Positions 1-6,979 are shown, counted from the first letter of the stretch. The stretch is DNA of 11,499 nt from an uncultured Bacilli bacterium (GCA_910579455.1 CAJTUT010000028.1:1-11499), one strand, 5' to 3'. The notes: generated by a model not told the origin, from the sequence alone. Numbers and translations: made by a program.

Positions 1-96
1 TTGTCAAAAGTTTTCTCGGCATAAACTACCTTTATAGACTATTCATTTTGTTGCACTTGACTTTTTAATTTATAAATAATTTTTCTTTTACAACCT
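1..96. other. Possible end of an IS30-like element beyond the left edge
   Basis: No gene fits in this stretch. It contains TTGTTGCACTTGACTTTTT around 49-67. From memory, the TTGCACTTGAC core resembles terminal repeats of Firmicute IS30-family elements, and a short plus-strand frame (LSKVFSA then stop, 1-24) could be the last codons of a transposase lying to the left. Only one end is visible, so neither an inverted-repeat partner nor a target duplication can be seen. It could equally be an ordinary intergenic stretch downstream of the pseudouridine synthase gene. Confidence 0.22.
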
Positions 97-762
97 CTAC
101 ATTTTAAACAGACTCCAATATGAACTACTAGGTGGTAAAACAGTAAACTCCATCCATTCCTTCTTCACTGGATGATATAGCTTCAAAAAATATGAGAAAA
201 GAGCAATTTGTGTTTTATCTTGCTTTCCGTATCTCTGATCCCCACACAGAGGATATCCTCTACTGGAAAACTGAACTCTTATTTGATGATGCCTTCCTGT
301 TCTGATTTGTATTTCTACTAACGACTTATTCTCATCTCTACATCTTTGCAATACACGATAACATAATTCTGCATATTTTCCTTTTTCTTTCGTTGAAACT
401 ATCGTATTCCCATTTTTTTCTTTTAATAAATAATCGATCATAATTCCCTTATCTTTAACCAGATAACCATCAATTACTGCTAAATACTTTTTTTCAAAAC
501 GATGACTTTTTATATCTGCACTAAGACGAGATGCCGCTTTTGATGTTTTAGCAAATACCATAACTCCTCCAACAGGACGATCTAATCTATGAAGAAGACC
601 CAAATAAACATTTCCTGGTTTATGATGTTTCTCTTTTAAATATTGTTTTATCATTGTAATCATATCCATATCATCTGTAATATCTTTTTGACTTAGAACA
701 TTAGGGGGCTTTACAACTACAATAATATGATTATCTTCATAGATTACATTTAATAAACTCAT
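97..762 (-). CDS. RluA-family RNA pseudouridine synthase (short, no S4 domain)
   Basis: This 221-aa enzyme should isomerise specific uridines in rRNA or tRNA to pseudouridine in the cytoplasm. The family signature HRLDRPVGG starts at residue 58, with the catalytic aspartate at D61. The RNA-contact motif RTGRHHQIR lies near residues 154-162 and is followed by GYPLCGDQRYG. The protein begins directly in the catalytic fold (YEDNHIIVVVKPP) and has no N-terminal S4 domain, so it belongs to the compact class with unassigned target. Its ATG overlaps the stop of the upstream methyltransferase gene as ATGA (759-762), and its Shine-Dalgarno (GGGAG) lies within that gene's last codons, so translation is probably coupled. 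Target site and RluA/C/D subtype cannot be read from sequence. The family assignment is secure. Confidence 0.93.
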   Translation of the reverse strand: MSLLNVIYEDNHIIVVVKPPNVLSQKDITDDMDMITMIKQYLKEKHHKPGNVYLGLLHRLDRPVGGVMVFAKTSKAASRLSADIKSHRFEKKYLAVIDGYLVKDKGIMIDYLLKEKNGNTIVSTKEKGKYAELCYRVLQRCRDENKSLVEIQIRTGRHHQIRVQFSSRGYPLCGDQRYGKQDKTQIALFSYFLKLYHPVKKEWMEFTVLPPSSSYWSLFKM

Positions 763-1628
763 TCAGACTCCCATCTTCCATAAATACCACATGGCAAAAT
801 TAGCCTTCCATTAGTGATTGGTAAACCTATTTCTCCATGTTTAATTTTTCCATGATATTTTTTTTCAATGGTTATGGTTAGTAGATTGTAAAGTGTAGTA
901 GATGATATTCCCGTTGTATAAGAATTAATTAGAAAAAATAGGGGATGATCAGTAAGAATCTCACAACACAACTGAACTAAATAGGCCAAATCTTTTTCTA
1001 AATTCCAGACTTCCTTATTGCTACCTCTTCCATAGCTTGGAGGGTCCATAATAATTGCATCGTATTGATTTTTTCTTCTTATTTCTCTTTTTACAAACTT
1101 AACTACATCGTCAACAATATATCTAATATCTCTATCTTGCAAACCTGTAGATTTTACATTTTCCTTACACCACTCTACCATTCCACGGGAAGAATCAACA
1201 TGAACTACACTCGCCCCTGCTTTTAAGGCTGCTACTGTCGCACCACCTGTATAAGCAAATAAATTAAGAACTTTTATTTTTCTGTTACTATCTTTGATCT
1301 TTTTCATAATAAAATTCCAGTTATAGGCCTGTTCTGGAAATAATCCAGTATGTTTAAATCCCATTTGTTTAATATTAAAACTTAACCCCTTATATCTTAT
1401 TAACCAGCTAGAAGGTGTATTCTTTAAGGTTTCCCAGTATCCTCCACCTTTATTACTTCTATGATAAATCGCATGTATCCTATTCTTATATTTTTCTTCT
1501 AAATTCCCATGATTCCAAATAATTTGTGGATCAGGTCTTAGTAGATAAATATCATTCCAACGTTCTAATTTTTCTCCATTAGATGCATCGATAAGCTCAT
1601 AATCTTTAAAGTCATTTGTTGTCTCCAT
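759..1628 (-). CDS. Class I SAM-dependent methyltransferase, RlmI-like
   Basis: This 289-aa protein probably methylates RNA using S-adenosylmethionine. Motif I is LNLFAYTGGATVAALKAGA (about 121-139), followed by the acidic VVHVDSS strand with D145. The DD at 173-174 fits the adenine-binding position. The motif-IV signature DPPSYGRG (195-202) is typical of the COG1092 group, which includes the 23S rRNA m5C methyltransferase RlmI. FKHTGLFPEQ (91-100) also fits that group. It lacks the N-terminal PUA domain of true RlmI, so the substrate is open. The ATG follows a strong AGGAGG whose first bases overlap the stop codon of the upstream gene (1638-1640). Its own stop overlaps the pseudouridine synthase start. 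Two RNA-modification enzymes in one coupled operon support an rRNA or tRNA role (inference). Confidence 0.88.
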   Translation of the reverse strand: METTNDFKDYELIDASNGEKLERWNDIYLLRPDPQIIWNHGNLEEKYKNRIHAIYHRSNKGGGYWETLKNTPSSWLIRYKGLSFNIKQMGFKHTGLFPEQAYNWNFIMKKIKDSNRKIKVLNLFAYTGGATVAALKAGASVVHVDSSRGMVEWCKENVKSTGLQDRDIRYIVDDVVKFVKREIRRKNQYDAIIMDPPSYGRGSNKEVWNLEKDLAYLVQLCCEILTDHPLFFLINSYTTGISSTTLYNLLTITIEKKYHGKIKHGEIGLPITNGRLILPCGIYGRWESE

Positions 1629-1637
1629 AATTTCCTC

Positions 1638-2096
1638 CTATTTATGATTACTCTCATAGATGAGTGCCTCATATAATAAATCTACGATATGATTAGATGG
1701 TTCTAATTGATATTTCTTAATCACTCTTTCTATTACATCATCCGTAAAGGCCATATTTAAATATGGGAATATTGATTCTTTTTTATTGGGAATTTCTTTT
1801 AAGTAGTTCTTAGTATATAAATTATCAATTATTAATAAATCATAGTCCTCTACCCACTTTTTAAAATCTCTTAAAATTTTGTGAGAATCATTTACATATT
1901 GAAAATCATCTCTATCATAACTAATTATTTTTTCAATATCCCAATTCAATATTTTCTTAGGATTTAATCTGTAATCAAATCGGTCCTTTAAAATCAGACC
2001 ATTTAGCTTTAGTGCTGATAATTGTACAATCTCTCCTCTTTTTTCATCAACTGCTGTAGGAATAATTTCTAAAATAATATAGTTTTTTCCATTCAT
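1638..2096 (-). CDS. Degenerate DnaQ-like (DEDD exonuclease fold) protein
   Basis: The 152-aa protein aligns by eye with the DnaQ/PolC-epsilon 3'-5' exonuclease fold. IILEIIPTAVDEKRGEIVQL (7-26) matches the usual VxLDxETTGLDxxxGEIIQI strand pair, and an N-rich helix follows (IIDNLYTKNYL). The tail SNHIVDLLYEA sits where the HxxxxD motif normally is. The metal ligands are largely lost: the DxE pair reads ExI, and the final His aligns with Ser, although an Asp is kept. It is therefore probably a catalytically dead or repurposed fold, perhaps nucleic-acid binding. It is the first gene of the operon, with a GGTGATAAA-ATG start and an extended -10 promoter just upstream. The fold assignment is a visual match only. 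Confidence 0.6.
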   Translation of the reverse strand: MNGKNYIILEIIPTAVDEKRGEIVQLSALKLNGLILKDRFDYRLNPKKILNWDIEKIISYDRDDFQYVNDSHKILRDFKKWVEDYDLLIIDNLYTKNYLKEIPNKKESIFPYLNMAFTDDVIERVIKKYQLEPSNHIVDLLYEALIYESNHK

Positions 2097-2117
2097 TTTA
2101 TCACCATCTTTTCTTTC

Positions 2118-2126
2118 ATTATATCA
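2118..2126 (-). promoter_or_regulatory. Extended -10 promoter of the exonuclease-like/methyltransferase/rluA operon
   Basis: On the minus strand, TGATATAAT gives a perfect TATAAT box preceded by the TGn extension. It lies 22 bases upstream of the ATG at 2096. The -35 region 17 bases further up (CTATTA) is poor, which an extended -10 can compensate for. Confidence 0.5.
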
Positions 2127-2133
2127 CAAATTA

Positions 2134-2163
2134 AAAATAATAATAGTTACCCATTATTATTTT
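2134..2163 (-). terminator. AT-only hairpin at the 3' end of cysE
   Basis: Positions 2134-2144 and 2153-2163 form an 11-bp inverted repeat with loop AGTTACCC. On the minus strand it overlaps the cysE stop codon and runs into a T-rich tract. The stem has no G-C pairs, so it is a weak terminator at best. It also overlaps the spacer and -35 area of the next operon's promoter. Confidence 0.35.
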
Positions 2164-2660
2164 ACCTTTTCTGCTGGAATACCAACCACTGTAGAATTTT
2201 CTAATACATCTTCCAATACTACTGCGTTTGCACCAACTTTAGAATTTCTACCAATTGTAATATTCCCCAATATTTTAGCTCCACAACCAATCACTACATT
2301 ATCTGAAATAGTGGGATGCCTTTTCCCTTTTTTATTAGAAACTCCTCCTAAGGTCACACCATGATAGAGCATCACATTATCACCAATAATTGCGGTTTCT
2401 CCAATCACAACTCCCATACCATGATCTACAAAAAAATTCTTGCCAATAATAGCTCCAGGATGAATTTCTATTCCCGTTTTTCTTTTTGCCCTTTCACACA
2501 AAAATCTTGCAATAAAAAAATGCTTTTTTAGGTAAAAATAGTGTGAAACTTTATAGTATAATAATGCCTTAAAGCAAGGATATAAAAGTGCTTCTTTTGT
2601 AGATTTTATAGCAGGGTCCTTGTCTTTAATCGTTTTTACTAACGATTTTATATACCTCAT
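2157..2660 (-). CDS. cysE: Serine O-acetyltransferase (short CysE form)
   Basis: This enzyme transfers acetyl from acetyl-CoA to L-serine to make O-acetylserine, the carbon acceptor for cysteine synthesis in the cytoplasm. After an N-terminal helical part (1-60) comes the left-handed beta-helix of hexapeptide repeats (about 63-160). Family motifs are TGIEIHPGA (62-70), DHGMGVVIGETA (79-90, with the catalytic-type His at position 80), HGVTLGG (100-106), KGKRHPTI (111-118) and the closing VGIPAEKV. At 167 aa it is the short Gram-positive form, lacking the long N-terminal domain of E. coli CysE. The ATG has a GAGGGG site 5 bases upstream. No cysK neighbour and no T-box leader are present, since only 56 bases separate it from the next gene. 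It appears monocistronic. Confidence 0.93.
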   Translation of the reverse strand: MRYIKSLVKTIKDKDPAIKSTKEALLYPCFKALLYYKVSHYFYLKKHFFIARFLCERAKRKTGIEIHPGAIIGKNFFVDHGMGVVIGETAIIGDNVMLYHGVTLGGVSNKKGKRHPTISDNVVIGCGAKILGNITIGRNSKVGANAVVLEDVLENSTVVGIPAEKVK

Positions 2661-2676
2661 AATATCCCCTCAATAT

Positions 2677-2705
2677 ACTATATGAAAGGAATTTACGTCT
2701 TGTAA
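2677..2705 (-). promoter_or_regulatory. Sigma-A-type promoter of cysE
   Basis: On the minus strand, TTACAA (2700-2705), a 17-base spacer and TATAGT (2677-2682) lie just upstream of the GAGGGG ribosome binding site of cysE. The predicted leader is very short, which leaves no room for a riboswitch. Confidence 0.5.
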
Positions 2706-2716
2706 GGTCATTAGTA

Positions 2717-3277
2717 TTACTTATGAACTAGAACTTTGGTATTTAGATTAGTATTTTCGTACAATTTTTTTACTTTTTTATAAGGCGTATTCACACACCC
2801 ATGACTACCATTATTTTTATAAATATCACCACCAAATTTTGTTCTACTCGAATCGTGAATATAGTATGCTTTATAAAATTTTAATACATATTTTGAAAAT
2901 GATATATACCTAGATTTTGTAATAGGATCATACCCATTCATCGTATAATTTTCATTTTTTGAATATACAGTAAATAGCCCTGTAACTGTAGGTAAAGTAT
3001 CTTTTCCTGTAACCACGTTCGTAGAAAGAAATTTCTTTCCATCCTTATAATATCTTAATTTTTGATCTGAAATATCTACTTCTATATATGTCCTTCCTAA
3101 ATTAGCCAAATTTTTACTTTTCACATATCCTTCTTCACCCTTATATTGAACTAAGGACCATCCATTTTTAGTTGTTCCTATTTCTTTTAGTTTTTGATAA
3201 ACCCCAATTTTACGCACTTGGTCACTTTTTTTAGAATTTTTTTCTCTCATTGTAAGCTTCTTCTTACTACATACCAT
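2717..3277 (-). CDS. SH3b-YkuD L,D-transpeptidase, catalytic part cut off from its N-terminus
   Basis: YkuD-type L,D-transpeptidases act outside the membrane and form 3-3 peptidoglycan cross-links through a cysteine nucleophile. Within the 186 codons open from this ATG, residues about 8-60 look like a bacterial SH3 domain (LTMREKNS ... WSLVQYKGEEGYVKSKNL). Residues about 63-186 are YkuD, with IEVDISDQKLRYY, TGLFTV, His141 and the SHGCVN signature (158-163, Cys161). The ATG has no ribosome binding site, and the SH3 domain starts upstream of it (EVNKCNRMVCSK). The same frame continues upstream through a TAA at 3320-3322 into a membrane-anchor segment with promoter and ribosome binding site. The true gene therefore spans 2717-3496 with one nonsense codon, and without read-through this part would be untranslated or unexported. 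Confidence 0.82.
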   Translation of the reverse strand: MVCSKKKLTMREKNSKKSDQVRKIGVYQKLKEIGTTKNGWSLVQYKGEEGYVKSKNLANLGRTYIEVDISDQKLRYYKDGKKFLSTNVVTGKDTLPTVTGLFTVYSKNENYTMNGYDPITKSRYISFSKYVLKFYKAYYIHDSSRTKFGGDIYKNNGSHGCVNTPYKKVKKLYENTNLNTKVLVHK

Positions 3278-3319
3278 TCTGTTACATTTGTTAACCTCTG
3301 TTTCTTTATTATCATTATT

Positions 3320-3496
3320 TTATTTGATTTTGTCATAGGATTCCATTTCTATTTCCTTTTCCACCTCTATGCGATGAATAAGATTTAAATTGATATCCTT
3401 AGAGCGAACATAATGATTACATCCATATTGTGATAAAATAATAGCATTTGCCAAAATGTATGATAAAATTCTTGGATTTGTAATTTTTAATTTCAA
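3320..3496 (-). pseudogene. N-terminal membrane-anchor segment of the interrupted L,D-transpeptidase
   Basis: A TTG at 3494-3496 lies 6 bases after AGGTG and begins a 58-codon frame ending in TAA at 3320-3322. It encodes a basic start (KLKITNPR), a hydrophobic stretch ILSYILANAIILSQYGC that fits an uncleaved anchor or signal peptide, and a charged linker (EVEKEIEMESYDKIK). The C at residue 26 is a weak lipobox candidate. The frame is the same as that of the catalytic part downstream, with 14 codons between the TAA and the downstream ATG. A change of TAA to CAA, AAA or GAA would restore a protein of 259 aa. An upstream ATG at 3598 is open in frame but lies before the promoter, so the TTG start is preferred. 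Confidence 0.68.
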
Positions 3497-3527
3497 CTTC
3501 TTCACCTCATTTGTTAAAAGCGATATT

Positions 3528-3555
3528 ATTATAACATACTTTTTTAGAAACACAA
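3528..3555 (-). promoter_or_regulatory. Promoter of the L,D-transpeptidase gene
   Basis: On the minus strand, TTGTGT (3550-3555), a 16-base spacer and TATAAT (3528-3533) with a TGn extension form a convincing vegetative promoter. It sits 31 bases upstream of the TTG start at 3496, so the N-terminal segment is part of the transcribed gene. Confidence 0.62.
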
Positions 3556-3632
3556 TATAAAAAGTGGTAATTTTCACTGCCATAATAACTTTCTCCAATT
3601 AGGAAAATTATAAAAAACATTCAAATAATTCT

Positions 3633-4085
3633 ATGATTATAAGAGTAAATGACACATTTTTTATTTCCTTAAATACCTTATTTACAGCGAATAAACATGT
3701 AGTTTTCAGAATAGATAAAGAAACAAATGGTAGTAAACGATATTGCTATTACTTTTTGGATAATACTGTATACATTATTAGTTCATATATTCTTGTATGT
3801 CAGATATAAAAAGCAGAAAGACAATTTGGTACATCAATAAAAGAAAGTAGTTTTTATTAAATTACAGGTGGTCAATATTCTCTAAACTTAAATAGCAATA
3901 TAGCCTATGAATTTTCTAACAAAAAAATAACCCCCCCTGCTGGATTTTTTCCTACATTTTAATACACCGCAATTATAAAATCAGACGACAGTGATAACTT
4001 AATGAAAGCTATTAAATAGTTAAAAATTCGGGCAATATCGGACGTTAAAAATGCTCTCAATGTAGAAATCAAAATAAAAAAATGA
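3633..4085 (+). pseudogene. Decayed plus-strand reading frame with four internal stops
   Basis: One plus-strand frame starting at ATG 3633 reads as protein-like sequence to a TGA at 4083-4085. It is broken by TAA at 3807, 3858 and 3960 and TAG at 4017. Readable blocks include NKHVVFRIDKETNGSKRYCY, FGTSIKESSFY, GGQYSLNLNSNIAYEFSNKK, ITPPAGFFPTF, YTAIIKSDDSDNLMKAI and IRAISDVKNALNVEIKIKK. The amino-acid mix looks like a real soluble protein rather than random AT-rich translation, and all blocks share one frame, so decay by point mutation fits. I do not recognise the family. A C7 run at about 3931-3937 lies inside it. It fills most of the gap between the L,D-transpeptidase and SDR genes and is opposite in strand to its neighbours. 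Confidence 0.4.
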
Positions 4086-4097
4086 TGTTAAGCATGT

Positions 4098-4131
4098 AAA
4101 TAAATCTATAGAAAGATCTATAGATTTATTT
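4098..4131 (-). terminator. Perfect 15-bp hairpin downstream of the SDR gene
   Basis: Arms 4098-4112 and 4117-4131 are perfectly complementary around a 4-base AAGA loop. The hairpin starts 16 bases after the SDR stop codon, as expected of an intrinsic terminator. The lower stem supplies A/T runs (AAATAAA/TTTATTT), but no clean external T-tract follows on the minus strand. It may act in both directions. Confidence 0.6.
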
Positions 4132-4146
4132 CAGTATGTATTATAA

Positions 4147-5091
4147 TTAACCTTTATATAATCCTCCATTAATATGCATGACTTGGCCTGTTACATAGGA
4201 AGAGTCATCACTGGCTAGATACACAAATAATGGTGCTATTTCATATGGTTGCCCCGCTCTTTTCATTGGGGCATCTGCTCCTAATGTTGGAATTTTTTCT
4301 TTCTCCCAACATGCTGGTTGTAATGGTGTCCAAAAATAGCCTGGAGCAACTGCATTAACTCTAATATTTTTATCTGCAAGATTAGTAGATAGTGATCTAG
4401 TAAAGCCAACAATAGCACCCTTGGTTGTTACATAATCAATTAATTCTGGTTCGCCATAAAAAGCAGTTACTGAACTAACATTAATGATAGTACTTCCTGG
4501 TCTCATATATTTAAGTGCTCTTTTTGTTAGGAAGAACATAGAGTACATATTTGTTTTCATCGTATAGTCAAATTGTTCATCAGAAATATCTAATAAACTT
4601 TTTTGTTGATATTGTACACCTGCATTATTCACTAAAATATCAATTTTTCCATAGCACTGCATCGTTTGATTTACAATGTAGTCGCAAAAGTCTTTATTTT
4701 TCACATCCCCAGATAAAAGAAGACATTTTCCACCTAATCGCTCAATATACTGTTTGGTTTCATTAGCATCTTTATGTTCATTGTAATAGACTATTACAAC
4801 TTTAGCACCCTCCTTGGCATAACAGACAGCTATGGATCTCCCAAGTCCAGAGTCTCCTCCTGTAATAATTGCCACCTTGTCATATAATTTCCCCGATGAT
4901 TTGTAATTTGGATTATCAAAAATTGGTCTTGGATGCATTAAATACTCCATCCCTGGCTGAATATCTTGTGTTTGTGGAGGAAATTCCACCTTAAATTTAG
5001 TACATTTCATTCCATATTCATCTTGGTTTATGTCCTTTCCCCCATAGTTATCTTGATTATTATGATTTGAGTAGTAATACTTATAATTCAA
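4147..5091 (-). CDS. SDR-family oxidoreductase, YhxC/YdaD-like
   Basis: This 314-aa short-chain dehydrogenase should bind NAD(P)H and interconvert alcohols and carbonyls; the substrate is unknown. Visible signatures are the Rossmann loop TGGDSGLG (77-84), NNAG (155-158), the catalytic serine region INVSS (203-207), YVTTK (Tyr220, Lys224) and the APG segment (249-251). A conserved FPPQTQDIQPG linker (37-47) precedes the Rossmann domain. Both this extension and the overall length match the Bacillus YhxC/YdaD/YghA general-stress group rather than ordinary 250-aa SDRs. The first 30 residues are rich in Asn, Gln and Tyr. The start is TTG at 5089-5091, with AGGTGA four bases upstream and no better ATG in frame. 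Its leader carries a long inverted repeat. It is monocistronic. Confidence 0.9.
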   Translation of the reverse strand: MNYKYYYSNHNNQDNYGGKDINQDEYGMKCTKFKVEFPPQTQDIQPGMEYLMHPRPIFDNPNYKSSGKLYDKVAIITGGDSGLGRSIAVCYAKEGAKVVIVYYNEHKDANETKQYIERLGGKCLLLSGDVKNKDFCDYIVNQTMQCYGKIDILVNNAGVQYQQKSLLDISDEQFDYTMKTNMYSMFFLTKRALKYMRPGSTIINVSSVTAFYGEPELIDYVTTKGAIVGFTRSLSTNLADKNIRVNAVAPGYFWTPLQPACWEKEKIPTLGADAPMKRAGQPYEIAPLFVYLASDDSSYVTGQVMHINGGLYKG

Positions 5092-5100
5092 AAAATCACC

Positions 5101-5133
5101 TCTATATTTAATTTATATTCAATTAAATATAGA
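5101..5133. promoter_or_regulatory. 13-bp inverted repeat touching the SDR ribosome binding site
   Basis: Arms 5101-5113 (TCTATATTTAATT) and 5121-5133 are perfectly complementary around a 7-base loop. The proximal arm ends in the AGA that begins the AGAGGTGA Shine-Dalgarno of the SDR gene. It could be an operator for a dimeric repressor, or an mRNA hairpin affecting initiation. Its A/T-only core makes an RNA hairpin weak. I see no convincing -35/-10 pair in the rest of the 154-base gap. Confidence 0.42.
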
Positions 5134-5245
5134 AATGTGATTCATATCTTTATTGCTTTTCATATTTTTTAAAATTTACACTATGCAATAAACTAATACA
5201 ACATCAATATAATCATAATTCTCTTTATCAACCATATATTATAAT

Positions 5246-5812
5246 TTATTTCTTAGTTAATCTTTTTGATTTAATTACATTTCGGATTCCATCAGTGACC
5301 TTATAATCATTAACTACTTCATAACTTGATTTTTCTATTGGTATATAACCTGCACCCTTGCCGAGCCATTTTATCAAATCATGATTTTGGAGATCGGAAA
5401 TAGAATTAAAATTAATAACAGGCCAATTTCCTCCACCCATAGTATCTTCTCTTACATTTTGTACTATTTCACCTTTAGAAATTTCTAATTTACTCTCAAG
5501 TACCTCAAAACTATAAAAAACCCTTTTATCATTAATACGATAAGTATAGTCAATATTATAGTTATCATTTCCTATATTCCTATAATTATAATAGTAACGA
5601 ATATAATTGTTAACAGTAATACTATTATTCTCTTCATCTATTGTTACAATAACCTTTTGTGTAGTATAATCTTGAGAATCATTCTCATATTCTTTATTAG
5701 AGAAAATAATTTGTGTCTGTTGATTTTGTCCCGTTATATTTTCTTGTTTCAAATCTCTTGGAATCTCACAAAACTCCAAGTAATCGTCTATAAATTCAAC
5801 TTTTTCAGTCAT
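5246..5812 (-). CDS. Hypothetical 188-aa soluble protein
   Basis: I do not recognise a family. The protein is hydrophilic, with no signal peptide or membrane segment, and very rich in Asn, Tyr, Ile and Lys. Its middle (residues about 50-115) alternates short beta-type strands (KVIVTIDEENNSITVNNYI, YNIDYTYRINDKRVFYSFEV). The C-terminal third has a Gly-rich turn (TMGGGNWPVINF, then WLGKGAGYIPIE) and a basic end. The ATG at 5812 has AGGTGAAAAT in front, so it is a genuine gene. It stands alone between the SDR gene and a dead transposase. Size and isolation would also suit an immunity-type or accessory protein, but nothing in the sequence proves that. Confidence 0.6.
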   Translation of the reverse strand: MTEKVEFIDDYLEFCEIPRDLKQENITGQNQQTQIIFSNKEYENDSQDYTTQKVIVTIDEENNSITVNNYIRYYYNYRNIGNDNYNIDYTYRINDKRVFYSFEVLESKLEISKGEIVQNVREDTMGGGNWPVINFNSISDLQNHDLIKWLGKGAGYIPIEKSSYEVVNDYKVTDGIRNVIKSKRLTKK

Positions 5813-5821
5813 ATTTTCACC

Positions 5822-5843
5822 TCACATTATATTCACATTATAT
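5822..5843. repeat. Tandem 11-bp direct repeat upstream of the 188-aa gene
   Basis: TCACATTATAT occurs twice without a gap (5822-5832 and 5833-5843), ending right at the Shine-Dalgarno of the 188-aa gene. On the minus strand each unit contains TATAATGTGA, so the two copies offer two TATAAT boxes. A protein-binding site or slippage product are both possible. Confidence 0.5.
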
Positions 5844-5960
5844 TATATATATAATTCATATTTACGTTTACGCAATTAAAGCTTTTCAAATAAATGTAGT
5901 AAAATTCTAAAGAAACTAATTATATGCCATACTTTTTATAAAAATAAAGATATTTTATAA

Positions 5961-6430
5961 TTAAATTGTGCATAAATATTCTTCTACTATTTGATTCGGA
6001 CTTTTACATCCTAATACCCTTTTTGATACATTACTATATCTACCTGTATCCTATCTCTCGGATATTTTCCTTTTATTTCTTCATCGTTCGTATATGCACT
6101 TCTCCTTACTTTTTCTTTTAGCATTTTACGTATTTATTTTATCTTTGGTCTATAACTTCTTTTATACCCCTGTTTTTTTTATTGTACGTATACTTCAGCC
6201 AAACCTCTATCCCTTATCTATTTTTTGCTTTTTTTATTAATTCTAATTATTATTTTATATGAGTGATAGGATGTGAGTGGGGTTTTCTTGATCTTAATGC
6301 TAAACCTCTTACTGTTTCATCATACTTTTCTATTTTGATGATATTTTCTTGTTGACTATGTTACTCCATTTTTCAGCTAATATTGACTCATTCTCTTTCT
6401 ATATTTCATTTCTTCTGTTATAATCTTCAT
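5961..6430 (-). pseudogene. Decayed IS481-type DDE transposase with the catalytic core deleted
   Basis: Reading the minus strand across frames recovers successive blocks of a common Firmicute IS481-like transposase. They are: start MKIITEEMKYRKRMSQY (ATG at 6430), STRKYHQNRKV, YDETVRGLALRSRKPHSHP, LELIKKAKNR, RGLAEVYVQ, KKQGYKRSY, IRKMLKEKVRRSAYTNDEE and KYPRDRIQVDI. The extreme C-terminus follows directly: SKRVLGCKSPNQIVEEYL, then TAA at 5961-5963. These blocks correspond to the N-terminal HTH region and the last 20 residues of a protein usually about 320 aa long. The whole RNase H-like DDE core between RIQVDI and SKRVL is missing. Several stops and frameshifts confirm that it is dead. I could not identify terminal inverted repeats with confidence. 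Confidence 0.78.
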
Positions 6431-6979
6431 AGATACTACTCTTTCGTATAATAGTTTAATTATACCAGATGGTATCTTTTTTTATTTTTCTGTGACATAT
6501 GTATTATAACTCTACATTTTAAGTTAAATGAATTTTTCAATCCTTATAAGGTTCATAGTTATCTATCTCTTACTTTGATTATATGCTTTTAGGTTTAAAA
6601 ATGGTCAGCTTTCTTGGAATTGATCATCAATTATTCTTATTTACAGGTGACTATTCTTTTTTAGAAAATATGTTTTATCGGAAGAAGTAAAATGTAACCA
6701 TCCTATATAGAATATATCTATTATCCATAAAACATAAAAGGATAACTTTATGTAAACCTATACTTGTTCAATTATTTTATAAATTTACCTATTGTATAGT
6801 TTGTATTAAAGATATACTAGACGTTTTCCCTCATCTGTATACGGATTAACATAAAAATAGAATTTCCTTAGGTTTTAGATTACATTTCTTGTAGATATTC
6901 CCGGACATAATGTAAAAGTAGAGAATGGTAAAAAACGAAAAATTTATTGATTGATTATGAAAATGTCCTATACACTTAT
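6431..6979. other. Gene-free stretch, nothing recognised
   Basis: No supported gene lies here. The part next to the transposase remnant (6431-6550) is probably the 5' end of that dead element. One short plus-strand frame (6559-6690, ending in LFLFTGDYSFLENMFYRKK) is somewhat protein-like, but it has no ribosome binding site and no family that I recognise. No terminator hairpin for the 348-aa gene could be seen. Confidence 0.5.

Noticed and set aside
3194..3388. Plus-strand 64-aa frame
   Set aside because: It is antisense to the L,D-transpeptidase gene and its split point, is Phe/Ile/Leu-rich as expected from an AT-rich antisense strand, and has no ribosome binding site.
4551..4766. Plus-strand 71-aa frame
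   Set aside because: It is wholly inside the SDR gene on the other strand, with no ribosome binding site.
5657..5854. Plus-strand 65-aa frame
   Set aside because: It is antisense to the start and leader of the 188-aa gene and looks like a low-complexity hydrophobic translation.
6559..6690. Short plus-strand frame ending LFLFTGDYSFLENMFYRKK
   Set aside because: It is only 43 codons, with no ribosome binding site, promoter or recognised family, so it was left as a remark in the gene-free stretch.
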